From JANQOH01 sp965242575 (GTDB taxonomy: Bacteria; Pseudomonadota; Alphaproteobacteria; UBA7887), in the NCBI GenBank assembly GCA_965242575.1, contig OZ251461.1, positions 930,001 to 994,000 on the forward strand: 64,000 bases of DNA, in the 5' to 3' direction. The translations under genes and the position numbers were made by a program. The notes below the pieces were generated by a model, which searched no databases, was not told the DNA's origin, and saw only the letters and a program-made list of their open reading frames with translations. This document shows positions 50,920 to 58,558 of this stretch, one piece after another; the stretch's first letter is position 1; the number at the start of each line of letters is the position of its first letter.

Positions 50920-53900
50920 CCGCGGAGTCTCATGGTCGCCCACTCTCCGTGGATTTGCGCCCGCACCCGCTGACGGCGGCGGGGCGGGAGGCGGTGGCGA
51001 TCGTCGCGCCGCCCGGCGCGACGGTGGCGGACGCGATGGCGTTGGCGCTGCCGCCCGGCGCGCCCGCGCCCGCCGCGCTCGCCGGCGCCGCGGAGGTCGC
51101 GCTCGACGGGCGTACCGTCCCGCCCGAGGCGTGGGACCGGACTCCCGTCGCCGGGGCGCGGACGCTGGCCGTCCGCGCGGCGCTCGCCGGGGGCGATTCC
51201 GACCCGCTGCGCGCGGCGCTCCAGATCGCCGTGCTGGCCGCGGCGGCGCAACTGCCGCTCCTCGCCCCGGCGTCGTGGGGCCTCGCCGCCGAGGGCGGGC
51301 TGACCCTGGGCGGCTCGCTCGCCTCCGCCGCCATCCTCGCCGCCGGGACGCTGGTGGTGAACGCCGTCGCGCCGGTGGAGCCCGAACCCGTCCCCGCGCC
51401 GGGCCGCCTCGAGGCGCCGGCGGAGCGATACGCCCTCGCCGGCGGCGCCAACCGCGCCCGGCCCTACGGCCCCATGCTCCTGGTGCTGGGAACCCACCGC
51501 GTCTTCCCCGACCTGGCCGCCCGCGAATACACCGAATTCCGCTCCGGCGAGCAGTTCCTGTCGCAGATATTCTCCTTCGGCATCGGCGACCTGGAGGTCT
51601 CCGACATCCGCATCGGCGACACGCCGCTCGACTCGTTCGACGAGGTCGCGCACGCGCTCTACGCCCCCGCCGCGGCCGTGACGCTGGTCCACGGCGCGGT
51701 CGCCGCGGCGGAGGGGGCGGCGCTGCCGCTGGCCGCGAAGGGCGCCGACCCGAAGACCGCGCCGCCGCCCTGGACGATGCGGACCACCGCCGAGGACACG
51801 ACGCGCCTCGCCGTGGACCTGGTGGCGCGGCTCTACGACATCGACCGCTCCGGGGCCGTCCGCGCGGCCGCGATGACCGCCGCCGTGGAGTGGCGCGCCC
51901 ACGGCGCGCAGGACACCGCCCCCTGGACCGCGCGTTCGGTGGCGCTCTCCGGCGACTCGCAGGCGCAGCTGCGCCGTTCGGAGCGCTGGGACGTCCCCGC
52001 CGGGCAATACGACGTGCGCGTGCGCATCGCCGACGCGGCCGAGACCGGCGACGCCCGGCGGCCGCGCCGGGCGGCGTGGACGGCGCTGCGGTCCTACCGC
52101 GCGGCCGGCCCGGCCGTCCCCCGCGCCGACTGGCGGCTGGCGGTGGACGCGCGCGCCTCCGGGCAGCTCTCCGGGCGGCTCGACCGGCTTTCGGCGCTGG
52201 CGGCGCAGAAGGTCCCGGTGTGGACTCCGGGCGCGAACGGCGCGGCGGGGTCGTGGAGCGCCGACACGGCGTCCGGGCGCCGCGCGTCGTCGAACCCGGC
52301 GGCGGTCTTCCGCGCCTTCGCGCGCGGCTGGCGGCTCGGCGGCGGCGCAACGGGGCGCCCGCTCGCCGGGTCGCTGCGCGCGGCGGCCGACATCGACGAC
52401 GCCGCGCTCGGCGCCTGGCACGAATGGTGCGAGGCGAAGGACCTGCGCTGCGACTACGTCCTCGACCGGCCGGTCCAGCCCGAGGAGGCGGAGGCGCTCA
52501 TCGCCCGCTGCGGGCGCGCCGCGCCGAGCTGGGCCACCGGCAAGCTCGGAGTCGTCTGGGAGGACGCCGGCGACCAACCCACCATGTCGGTCACGCCGGA
52601 GCGGATAATCGCCGGGTCGATGTCCGCCCGCTGGGCCAACGCGCCCGCCGCCGAGGAGATCTCCGCGCGCTTCGTCGACCCGGAGGCCGGGTGGACCTGG
52701 AGCGAGGCGCGCCGGCTCATGCCCGGAGTCGCCGCGCCGGCCTATACGGCGGCCATCCAGCTGCCGGGCGTGACCCGGGCCGGCCAGGCGGCGCAGGAAT
52801 GCAACCTCCAGGCGGCGCGGCAGCTGCACCACCGCCGCCGGCTGGAATGGGAGATGGGCGCCGACGGCGCGGCGCTGGCGCGCGGCGACGTCGTCTGGAT
52901 TACCCACGACCTGGTCTCCGGCGGGCGGACGGGGCGGTTCTCGGCGGCGCCCGTCGCCTCGCCCGACCCGTCGCGCCCGCCGCCGGCGCGCTGGGCGCTG
53001 CGCGCCGAGCGCCCGCACGGCGTCCCCGCGCCGCCGGGGTCGTGGGGGTGGCTCCTGGTCGAGGCGCCGGACGGCGCGCTGCACACCGCCCGGGCCTACC
53101 CCCACGCCGAGCCCCCCGACCGCTTCGACCTGTGGGCGGGGGAGGAGCTGCCGGCCGCGATGGGCGGCCCCGCCGATGCGAACCAGCCCGGCGGCGCCGC
53201 GGCGGCGGACTGGACGTGGCGGTTCTACGCCGCCGGGGCGGAGCCGCTGAAGGCGCGGATCGTCGCCGTCGAGCCGCGCTCGGCCGAGCGCGTGCGCGTC
53301 CACGCCATCGACGAGGTCGCGGCCTACCACGCGGCGGCGGACCTGCCGCCCGCCGCGCCGCTCGCGGCGCCCGGCGCGCCGGCGCCGCGCGTGCTCGACG
53401 CCCGCGTCGCCGAGGAGCTGGTGCGCGTCGGCGCGGGCTATGCGGTGGAGATCGCGCTGGCGCTCACCGTCGCCGGCGACTGGCGCGGCGGCGCCGTCCG
53501 CGCGCGGCGCGACGGCGGCCCGTGGCGGCTCGCGGCCGTCATCGTCGCCGGGGCGGACGAGGCGCGGTGGCTGGAGCAGCCCGCCGGGATGCTGGAGATC
53601 GCCGTCGTCCCCGGCTCGCTCGTCGCGCCCGCCGGGCCGGCGTTCCGCCTGACGCACGGCGTCCGCGGCTTCCTCGCGCCGCCGGGGGAGGTGACGGGTT
53701 TCCGCGCCGAGGCGCTGCCCGACGGGACGCGGCGGTTCCGCTGGACCGCGCCGCCCGACGCGGACCTGGCCGGCGTCGCCGTCCGTTACCAGCTGGCGCC
53801 CGGCGAGGGCCGCCCGGCGCCGGACTGGGACGCCATGCGCCCGCTGCACGAGGGCCTGCTGGCGGCGTCGCCGTTCGAGACCTTCGAACCGCCGCGCGGA

Positions 53901-55175
53901 TCGTGGGTCTTCGCCGCCCGCGCCCGCGACACCGGCGGGCGGTGGTCGGAGGGCGTGGCCCGCCTCGCGCTGACGCTGGGCGACCAGCGGCTCGGCCCCG
54001 CGCTCGTCTATCGCTGCGAACCGGCGCTGGGATGGCCGGGAGTCGTCGACGGCCACGTCGTCCGCGACGCCGGCGGCGACGCCGACGGCGCCATCGAGGG
54101 CGTAGGCGATTACACATGGGACGATCTGGACGCCGCGGACCTGCCGGCCGGATGGGCGGGCTGGACCGACTGGCAGACCCGCGCCGGCGCCGATGGCGGC
54201 GGGGAGATCTCCTACGCCACGCCGGAGGTCGACCTGGGCGTCGAGGCCGACGCGACGCTGCGCTGGTCCGGCGACTGGGCGGGCGCCGCAGCCGCCTTCG
54301 AGTGGAAGGGCGGGCGGCGCACGCTCGTCCTCGCGCCGGCCGAGGTCCAGGTGGCCACCGGCCCGCGCAAGCTCGTCCGGCTCCGCAAGTTCCCCGCGGC
54401 GGACGCCCTGCCGGCGGAATGGATGGCGGCGGGGGCCGGCGCGCAGCCCGTCCACCAATTGCGGCTGGGCCTCCGGGCGGACGGCCGGGGGGCGGTCCAA
54501 TTGCAGCTCGGCGCGAACGCCGCCGGCGCCGGCCCGGAGCTGGCCGCGGCGATCGAAAGCGGCGCGCGCTTCTCCGTCACCCTGACCTATGGCGACGCGG
54601 CCGGGCGCGAGACGACCCGCGCGGTCTCCTTCGGCGGCCCGGCGGCGGCGGGCGCGGCGAGCGCCGACGACTCCGAACCCTACGTCTGGGTTCCGGCGGC
54701 GGCGGAGGCGGCGGAGATCGCGGCGCTCCTCGCCGCCGTGCCGGCCACGCCGGCGAACCGCGCCGACATGCGCGCCGAGCTGGCGATAACCGGCGTCGCG
54801 GCGGCGGACTGGACGGCGGTCCCCGCCGGCGCGGCGGTGCGGGCGCGGCGCTTCCGCCTGCGCTGGCGGGTCACGGGCGACGGGACCCGCCCGCTGCGCC
54901 TCGCCAACCTGTGCTGGTCGGCGCACGCGCCCGTCGTGGAGCACCGCCTGCGCGCGGCGAACACGTCGCAATGGCCCGGCGCGGTGGGCGCGCGGCGCGT
55001 GCCGACGAGCCTCGCGCGGGTGCTGGACGTGCGGTTGTCGTTCCGCGGCGACCGCGCCGGGTGGGGCTGGGCGCTGGCCGCCGAGAACCCGCCGACCGTG
55101 AAGATCGTCGACGCGGCCGGAAACCCGGCCGACGCCGTGGTGGACGCCGCGGTGCGCGGCCTGTCCGGCGCCTGA
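50916..55175 (+). CDS. Phage tail tip / host-specificity protein (TipJ-like)
   Basis: 1419 aa starting at ATG 50916, overlapping the terminase stop. An N-terminal ubiquitin-like/tail-assembly I-like region with two hydrophobic stretches (LQIAVLAAAAQLPLLAPASW, then ILAAGTLVVNAVAPVEPEP) leads into the J-type core: PYGPMLLVLGTHRVFPDLAA, REYTEFRSGEQFLSQIFSFG, IGDLEVSDIRIGDTPLDSF. Long beta-rich and fibronectin-like modules follow. It normally forms the central tail fibre that recognises the host. Uninterrupted reading frame, so under selection or recently acquired. Confidence 0.82.
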   Translation: MTAESHGRPLSVDLRPHPLTAAGREAVAIVAPPGATVADAMALALPPGAPAPAALAGAAEVALDGRTVPPEAWDRTPVAGARTLAVRAALAGGDSDPLRAALQIAVLAAAAQLPLLAPASWGLAAEGGLTLGGSLASAAILAAGTLVVNAVAPVEPEPVPAPGRLEAPAERYALAGGANRARPYGPMLLVLGTHRVFPDLAAREYTEFRSGEQFLSQIFSFGIGDLEVSDIRIGDTPLDSFDEVAHALYAPAAAVTLVHGAVAAAEGAALPLAAKGADPKTAPPPWTMRTTAEDTTRLAVDLVARLYDIDRSGAVRAAAMTAAVEWRAHGAQDTAPWTARSVALSGDSQAQLRRSERWDVPAGQYDVRVRIADAAETGDARRPRRAAWTALRSYRAAGPAVPRADWRLAVDARASGQLSGRLDRLSALAAQKVPVWTPGANGAAGSWSADTASGRRASSNPAAVFRAFARGWRLGGGATGRPLAGSLRAAADIDDAALGAWHEWCEAKDLRCDYVLDRPVQPEEAEALIARCGRAAPSWATGKLGVVWEDAGDQPTMSVTPERIIAGSMSARWANAPAAEEISARFVDPEAGWTWSEARRLMPGVAAPAYTAAIQLPGVTRAGQAAQECNLQAARQLHHRRRLEWEMGADGAALARGDVVWITHDLVSGGRTGRFSAAPVASPDPSRPPPARWALRAERPHGVPAPPGSWGWLLVEAPDGALHTARAYPHAEPPDRFDLWAGEELPAAMGGPADANQPGGAAAADWTWRFYAAGAEPLKARIVAVEPRSAERVRVHAIDEVAAYHAAADLPPAAPLAAPGAPAPRVLDARVAEELVRVGAGYAVEIALALTVAGDWRGGAVRARRDGGPWRLAAVIVAGADEARWLEQPAGMLEIAVVPGSLVAPAGPAFRLTHGVRGFLAPPGEVTGFRAEALPDGTRRFRWTAPPDADLAGVAVRYQLAPGEGRPAPDWDAMRPLHEGLLAASPFETFEPPRGSWVFAARARDTGGRWSEGVARLALTLGDQRLGPALVYRCEPALGWPGVVDGHVVRDAGGDADGAIEGVGDYTWDDLDAADLPAGWAGWTDWQTRAGADGGGEISYATPEVDLGVEADATLRWSGDWAGAAAAFEWKGGRRTLVLAPAEVQVATGPRKLVRLRKFPAADALPAEWMAAGAGAQPVHQLRLGLRADGRGAVQLQLGANAAGAGPELAAAIESGARFSVTLTYGDAAGRETTRAVSFGGPAAAGAASADDSEPYVWVPAAAEAAEIAALLAAVPATPANRADMRAELAITGVAAADWTAVPAGAAVRARRFRLRWRVTGDGTRPLRLANLCWSAHAPVVEHRLRAANTSQWPGAVGARRVPTSLARVLDVRLSFRGDRAGWGWALAAENPPTVKIVDAAGNPADAVVDAAVRGLSGA

Positions 55176-55190
55176 AGGAGGAGGAAAGCG

Positions 55191-55982
55191 ATGCCCTGGC
55201 CAAGCGCGGCGCGGCTGGTGAACACCTGGACCGACACGGGGGCGGACAATCCGAGCCGCGCCCGCGACGCCATCGACGCGGCGATAACGGCGGTCCGCGA
55301 ACTGGTGTCCGGCGCCAACCGGGCGAACGGCCCGCTGCGCCTTGACGCGGCGGGCAAGGCGCCGGCGGCGAACCTGCCGCGCGGGACCGCGCACGGCGTC
55401 GCCAGCCTGGACGCCTCCGGCAAGGTGCCGGCGGCGGAGCTGCCCGCCGCGGCCGGACTGCCGACCGGCGCGGCGGTCCCGTTCGCCGGGCGGACCGCGC
55501 CGGCGGGGTTCCTGCTGTGCACGGGGCGGGAGGCGTCGCGCGCGGCCTACCCGGCGCTGTACGCCGCCATCGGCGACGCCTTCGGGTCGGCGCGGCCGGG
55601 GTATTTCCGCCTGCCGGACCTGCGCGGCCGGGTCGCGGTCGGCGCCGGCCGGACGCGGGCGGGCCTGGGCGCGTCCGTGGGTTCGGCGGGCGGGGCGGAC
55701 AGCGTCCGGCTGTCGACGTCGCAGATGCCGGCGCACAGCCACCGCCTCGCGGCGCGCGCCGTGCGCGACCCCGGCGGCGGCGGAAGCCTCTCCACGCGCG
55801 GGCTGGTGGGGGCGGACGAGTACGTCGCGGTGGTGAACGACCGCAACCGCTTCGGCGCCTACGACCTGGCGGGGGTGTCGTCGCCCGCGCCGACCCTCGG
55901 CAAGTCGAGCGCCGAGGGCGGCGGCGCCGCCGTCCGCGTCGTCCAGCCTTCGCTCGTCCTGAACTATGTCATCAAGACGTAG
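55191..55982 (+). CDS. Phage tail collar domain protein
   Basis: 263 aa, ATG at 55191 after GGAGGAGG. The N-terminal part is fibre-like with a repeated 'LDAAGKAPAANLP / LDASGKVPAAELP' unit. Then comes the phage tail collar domain: GAAVPFAGRTAPAGFLLCTG, AYPALYAAIGDAFGSARPGY and RLPDLRGRVAVGAG, ending PSLVLNYVIKT. It probably trimerises at the tail tip or forms a fibre with the preceding J-like protein. Last gene of the block. Confidence 0.9.
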   Translation: MPWPSAARLVNTWTDTGADNPSRARDAIDAAITAVRELVSGANRANGPLRLDAAGKAPAANLPRGTAHGVASLDASGKVPAAELPAAAGLPTGAAVPFAGRTAPAGFLLCTGREASRAAYPALYAAIGDAFGSARPGYFRLPDLRGRVAVGAGRTRAGLGASVGSAGGADSVRLSTSQMPAHSHRLAARAVRDPGGGGSLSTRGLVGADEYVAVVNDRNRFGAYDLAGVSSPAPTLGKSSAEGGGAAVRVVQPSLVLNYVIKT

Positions 55983-56024
55983 ATCGAGAGGTGGGGCGAT
56001 CGAGAGGCGGGGCGCCCCGGCCGG

Positions 56025-56336
56025 TCAGCCGTTGGGGCGCGCCCAGCCGTAATAGGTGTTCCAGCGGTGGCGGTTCGGCTGCGGGTCGCCGCCGAGGCCG
56101 AACCCGCCGGCCACCCCGTCGAGCTCGGCGTCGGAGAGCACGACTCCGGGCGGCGGCGGGAACACCACGTGGAGGACCTCCGGCGTGTCTTCGACGACGC
56201 GCGCCGAAACCGCGCCCGCCGGCATGTCGAGGCCCCATTCCGCCAGCGCGGTCCTGGGGTTCGCGTCGATCCGGGCGCGAAAGCTGGGGTCGTCCCGCCA
56301 GGCGTTCGCGAAAGCGTCGATCGAAGAGTCGTTCAT
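56025..56336 (-). CDS. NHLP-leader RiPP precursor (aromatic, Cys-free core)
   Basis: 103 aa from the ATG at 56336, with AAAGGAAAGG upstream. The leader has DDPSFRARIDANPRTALAEW, then VLHVVFPPPPGVVLSDAELD and the double-Gly site GVAGG. The core FGLGGDPQPNRHRWNTYYGW continues to ARPNG: aromatic- and Gly-rich with no Cys. It resembles the leader of the precursors at 3093 and 57345 but carries a quite different core. Promoter mapped just upstream. No maturase in the window. Confidence 0.75.
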   Translation of the reverse strand: MNDSSIDAFANAWRDDPSFRARIDANPRTALAEWGLDMPAGAVSARVVEDTPEVLHVVFPPPPGVVLSDAELDGVAGGFGLGGDPQPNRHRWNTYYGWARPNG

Positions 56337-56377
56337 GCCGCCGCCCTTTCCTTTGTATCCGTTCCGTCTGCGGATTT

Positions 56378-56406
56378 TTCTTAACACGCGGGCGCGCAAA
56401 AGTCAA
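56378..56406 (-). promoter_or_regulatory. Promoter of the RiPP precursor at 56025-56336
   Basis: TTGACT (56401-56406) and TAAGAA (56378-56383) on the minus strand, 17-bp spacing, about 42 bp upstream of the start, in a locally AT-rich stretch. Confidence 0.55.
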
Positions 56407-56479
56407 GGCGTGCGGGGCGGCGGCTCCGATCCGCTTTCCGGGGCGCGCGGCGGTCCTCCGGAACCGGATTCGCCGGCCG

Positions 56480-57160
56480 TCAGCCGTCCGCGCCGGCCTC
56501 CGGTTCGGGCGCTTGCGCCATCCGTTCGGGCGCCATGCGGTCGGGGAAGGCGCGCGCCAGCACGCCGGCCACCGTCCCCTCGACCCGCGCCAGACGCTCG
56601 TTCGTCGCCGACAGGTCGCCGCGCACCGCGGCCTGCCCGTCCTCCAGCCCGGCCTGCGCCGCCTGGACGGATTCGAGGCCCTCCTCGATCCGCGTCAAAC
56701 GCTGGCCGTGTTCGGTTTGCGTCGCCTCGACGGCCTCGAGGCCGCCCTCGATCCGCGTCAGGCGTTCGCCCTGTTCGGACTGCACCGCCTCGATCCGCGT
56801 CAGGCGCTGGCCGTGTTCGGTTTGCGTCGCCTCGACGGCCTCGAGGCCGTCCTCGATCCGCGTCAGGCGCTCGCCCTGTTCGGACTGCGCCGCCTCGATC
56901 CGCGCCAGGCGCTCGGCGTTCCCGGCCACCTCGCCGCGCACGTCGGAGATCTCGCCGCGCACGTCGGAGATCTCGCCGCGCACGTCGGAGATCTCGCCGC
57001 GCGTTTCGGCTTGCCCGGCCTCGAGTCCGTCCATGCGCGCCTCGATGCGGGACAGGCGGTCGCCTTGCGTGATCAGCAGCGTGACCACGGGCGCGGCGAA
57101 CGCCGCCAGCGCCGCGACGATGGCGACGAAAAGACCGACGAACGGATTGATACGCGGCAT
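56480..57160 (-). CDS. Membrane-anchored coiled-coil protein with internal duplications
   Basis: 226 aa from the ATG at 57160 (GGGAG upstream). One N-terminal membrane helix (PFVGLFVAIVAALAAFAAPV) is followed by a continuous heptad coiled coil. It contains three exact 7-residue repeats RGEISDV in a row and a larger duplication of the unit EQGERLTRIEDGLEAVEATQ + TEHGQRLTRIE. No enzymatic domain. Related in style to the coiled-coil protein at 30213. Function unknown; possibly envelope-associated. Confidence 0.75.
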   Translation of the reverse strand: MPRINPFVGLFVAIVAALAAFAAPVVTLLITQGDRLSRIEARMDGLEAGQAETRGEISDVRGEISDVRGEISDVRGEVAGNAERLARIEAAQSEQGERLTRIEDGLEAVEATQTEHGQRLTRIEAVQSEQGERLTRIEGGLEAVEATQTEHGQRLTRIEEGLESVQAAQAGLEDGQAAVRGDLSATNERLARVEGTVAGVLARAFPDRMAPERMAQAPEPEAGADG

Positions 57161-57258
57161 GGCCAACTCCCGCCGGCGGCGCGCCGGCCCGAACGGCATG
57201 ATAGCATATCGGCATAGCGGACCGCCCGCCCGCCCGCCCGCCAGCCGCGCCGCCCCCC

Positions 57259-57285
57259 TTGACAAAAGGCGGGTTTTCGTATAGA
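57259..57285 (+). promoter_or_regulatory. Promoter P1 of RiPP precursor A
   Basis: TTGACA (57259-57264) and TATAGA (57280-57285), spacing 15 bp, with the spacer AAAGGCGGGTTTTCG. The same element precedes each of the three tandem precursors. Confidence 0.65.
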
Positions 57286-57344
57286 AGCCCGCCATCGGCC
57301 GCCGCGCCGCGGCGGCCGCGCCATCTTCACCTGGGGAGCGAGAC

Positions 57345-57674
57345 ATGGAAAAGCCGATCGCGGCGAACATCGCCGACTACAAGGCCGGGAGCGCGGGGCT
57401 GGAGGCGTTCGCCGAGCGGTATCGGAGCGACCCGGGCGCGCGGGCGCGCCCGGCGGACCTGGCGCGCGAATTCGGCATGGCGCTGCCGGCGGACGTCGAG
57501 GCGCGCGTGGCCGAGGATTCGGACGGCGTCACGCACATCGTGATCCCGCCCGACCCGAACGACGCGCTCGCCGACGAGTCGCTGGCGGCCGTGTCGGGCG
57601 GGACCAATACGGTCGCCGCGAGCAGCGCCGCCTGCATCATCAGCACCGTGAGCACCATGAGGCCGCCGTCCTGA
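57345..57674 (+). CDS. NHLP-leader RiPP precursor A
   Basis: 109 aa; ATG 57345 follows GGGGAGCGAG. The leader contains GSAGLEAFAERYRSDPGARA, LAREFGMALPADVEARVAED and VTHIVIPPDPNDALADESL, ending LAAVSGG, the cleavage-type double glycine. The core TNTVAASSAACIISTVSTM (then RPPS) is rich in Ser/Thr with one Cys, suited to dehydration and possible thioether formation. The modification type is inferred only from composition. First of three paralogous, individually promoted genes. Confidence 0.82.
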   Translation: MEKPIAANIADYKAGSAGLEAFAERYRSDPGARARPADLAREFGMALPADVEARVAEDSDGVTHIVIPPDPNDALADESLAAVSGGTNTVAASSAACIISTVSTMRPPS

Positions 57675-57692
57675 CCGGCGCCTCCGACCCCC

Positions 57693-57719
57693 TTGATAAA
57701 AGGCGGGTTTTCGTATAGG
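57693..57719 (+). promoter_or_regulatory. Promoter P2 of RiPP precursor B
   Basis: TTGATA (57693-57698) and TATAGG (57714-57719), spacing 15 bp, same spacer sequence as P1. Confidence 0.6.
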
Positions 57720-57778
57720 AGCGTTGCGTCGGCCGCCGTTCCGCGGCGGCCGCGCGACCTTCGTCCGGGGAGCGGGAC

Positions 57779-58111
57779 ATGGACCGGTCGATGACGGAGA
57801 ACGCCGCGGACTACAGGGCCGGAGGCGCGGGTCTGGAGGCGTTTGCGGAGCGCTACCGGGCCGACCCCGGCGCGCGGTCGCGCCCGGCGGAGCTGGCGCG
57901 CGAATTCGGCATGGCGCTGCCGGCCGAGGTCGAGGCGCGCGTGGCCGAGGATTCGGACGGCGTCACGCATGTCGTGTTCCCGCCCGATCCGAACGCCGCG
58001 CTTGACGACGAGGCGCTGGCGGCGGTGTCGGGCGGGACCAATACGGTCGCGGCGAGCAGCCTCGCCTGCATCATAAGCACCGTGAGCAGCATGAAGGCGC
58101 CGTCGTCGTAA
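57779..58111 (+). CDS. NHLP-leader RiPP precursor B
   Basis: 110 aa, ATG 57779 after GGGGAGCGGG. Leader almost identical to A (LAREFGMALPAEVEARVAED, VTHVVFPPDPNAALDDEAL, AAVSGG). Core TNTVAASSLACIISTVSSM then KAPSS: the same Ser/Thr/Cys positions as A with Ala-to-Leu and Thr-to-Ser changes. Together with A this could be a two-component or variant pair. Confidence 0.82.
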   Translation: MDRSMTENAADYRAGGAGLEAFAERYRADPGARSRPAELAREFGMALPAEVEARVAEDSDGVTHVVFPPDPNAALDDEALAAVSGGTNTVAASSLACIISTVSSMKAPSS

Positions 58112-58143
58112 CCGGCGTGGCGGCCGCCGGCTTCGCGAGGCCC

Positions 58144-58170
58144 TTGACAAACGGCGGGCTTTCGTATAAG
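58144..58170 (+). promoter_or_regulatory. Promoter P3 of RiPP precursor C
   Basis: TTGACA (58144-58149) and TATAAG (58165-58170), spacing 15 bp; the spacer AACGGCGGGCTTTCG differs from P1 by two bases. Confidence 0.62.
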
Positions 58171-58229
58171 AGGCCATCCTGGATCGCCATTCGAAATGGC
58201 GGCCGAAACACTCACCTGGGGAGCGAGAC

Positions 58230-58532
58230 ATGCAAATGACGGCGAAGGACATCGAGCGCGGGATCGCGGGGATGGAGTCGTTCGCGGAGCGCTGGCGGAG
58301 CGACCCCGGCGCGCAGGAGCGCCTGCCGGAACTGGCGCGCGAATGCGGCATGGAGATCCCGGCGGGCGTCGAGGCGCGCGTCGCCGAGGATTCGGACGGC
58401 GTCATGCACGTCGTGCTCCCGCCCGACCCGAACGAACAGCTCGCCGACGAGGCGCTGGGCGGGGTGTCGGGCGGAGTCGGCGCCGCCTCCCTCTTCACCA
58501 TCATCAGCACCGTGAGCACCATCAGGCCGTAG
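58230..58532 (+). CDS. NHLP-leader RiPP precursor C
   Basis: 100 aa, ATG 58230 after GGGGAGCGAG. Leader: MESFAERWRSDPGAQERLPE, LARECGMEIPAGVEARVAED, VMHVVLPPDPNEQLADEAL, GGVSGG. The core VGAASLFTIISTVSTIRP keeps the ISTVST patch of A and B but has lost the Cys, so a thioether could not form with a core Cys. The most divergent of the trio. Confidence 0.8.
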   Translation: MQMTAKDIERGIAGMESFAERWRSDPGAQERLPELARECGMEIPAGVEARVAEDSDGVMHVVLPPDPNEQLADEALGGVSGGVGAASLFTIISTVSTIRP

Positions 58533-58558
58533 GCGCCGGCGCTGCGCTCCCGGCGCGG

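Noticed and set aside
50889..55742. Minus-strand open frame of about 1617 codons opposite the tail-tip gene
   Set aside because: Composition is typical of antisense translation (Arg/Ala/Gly), with no motif, while the plus-strand frame has clear TipJ and collar motifs.
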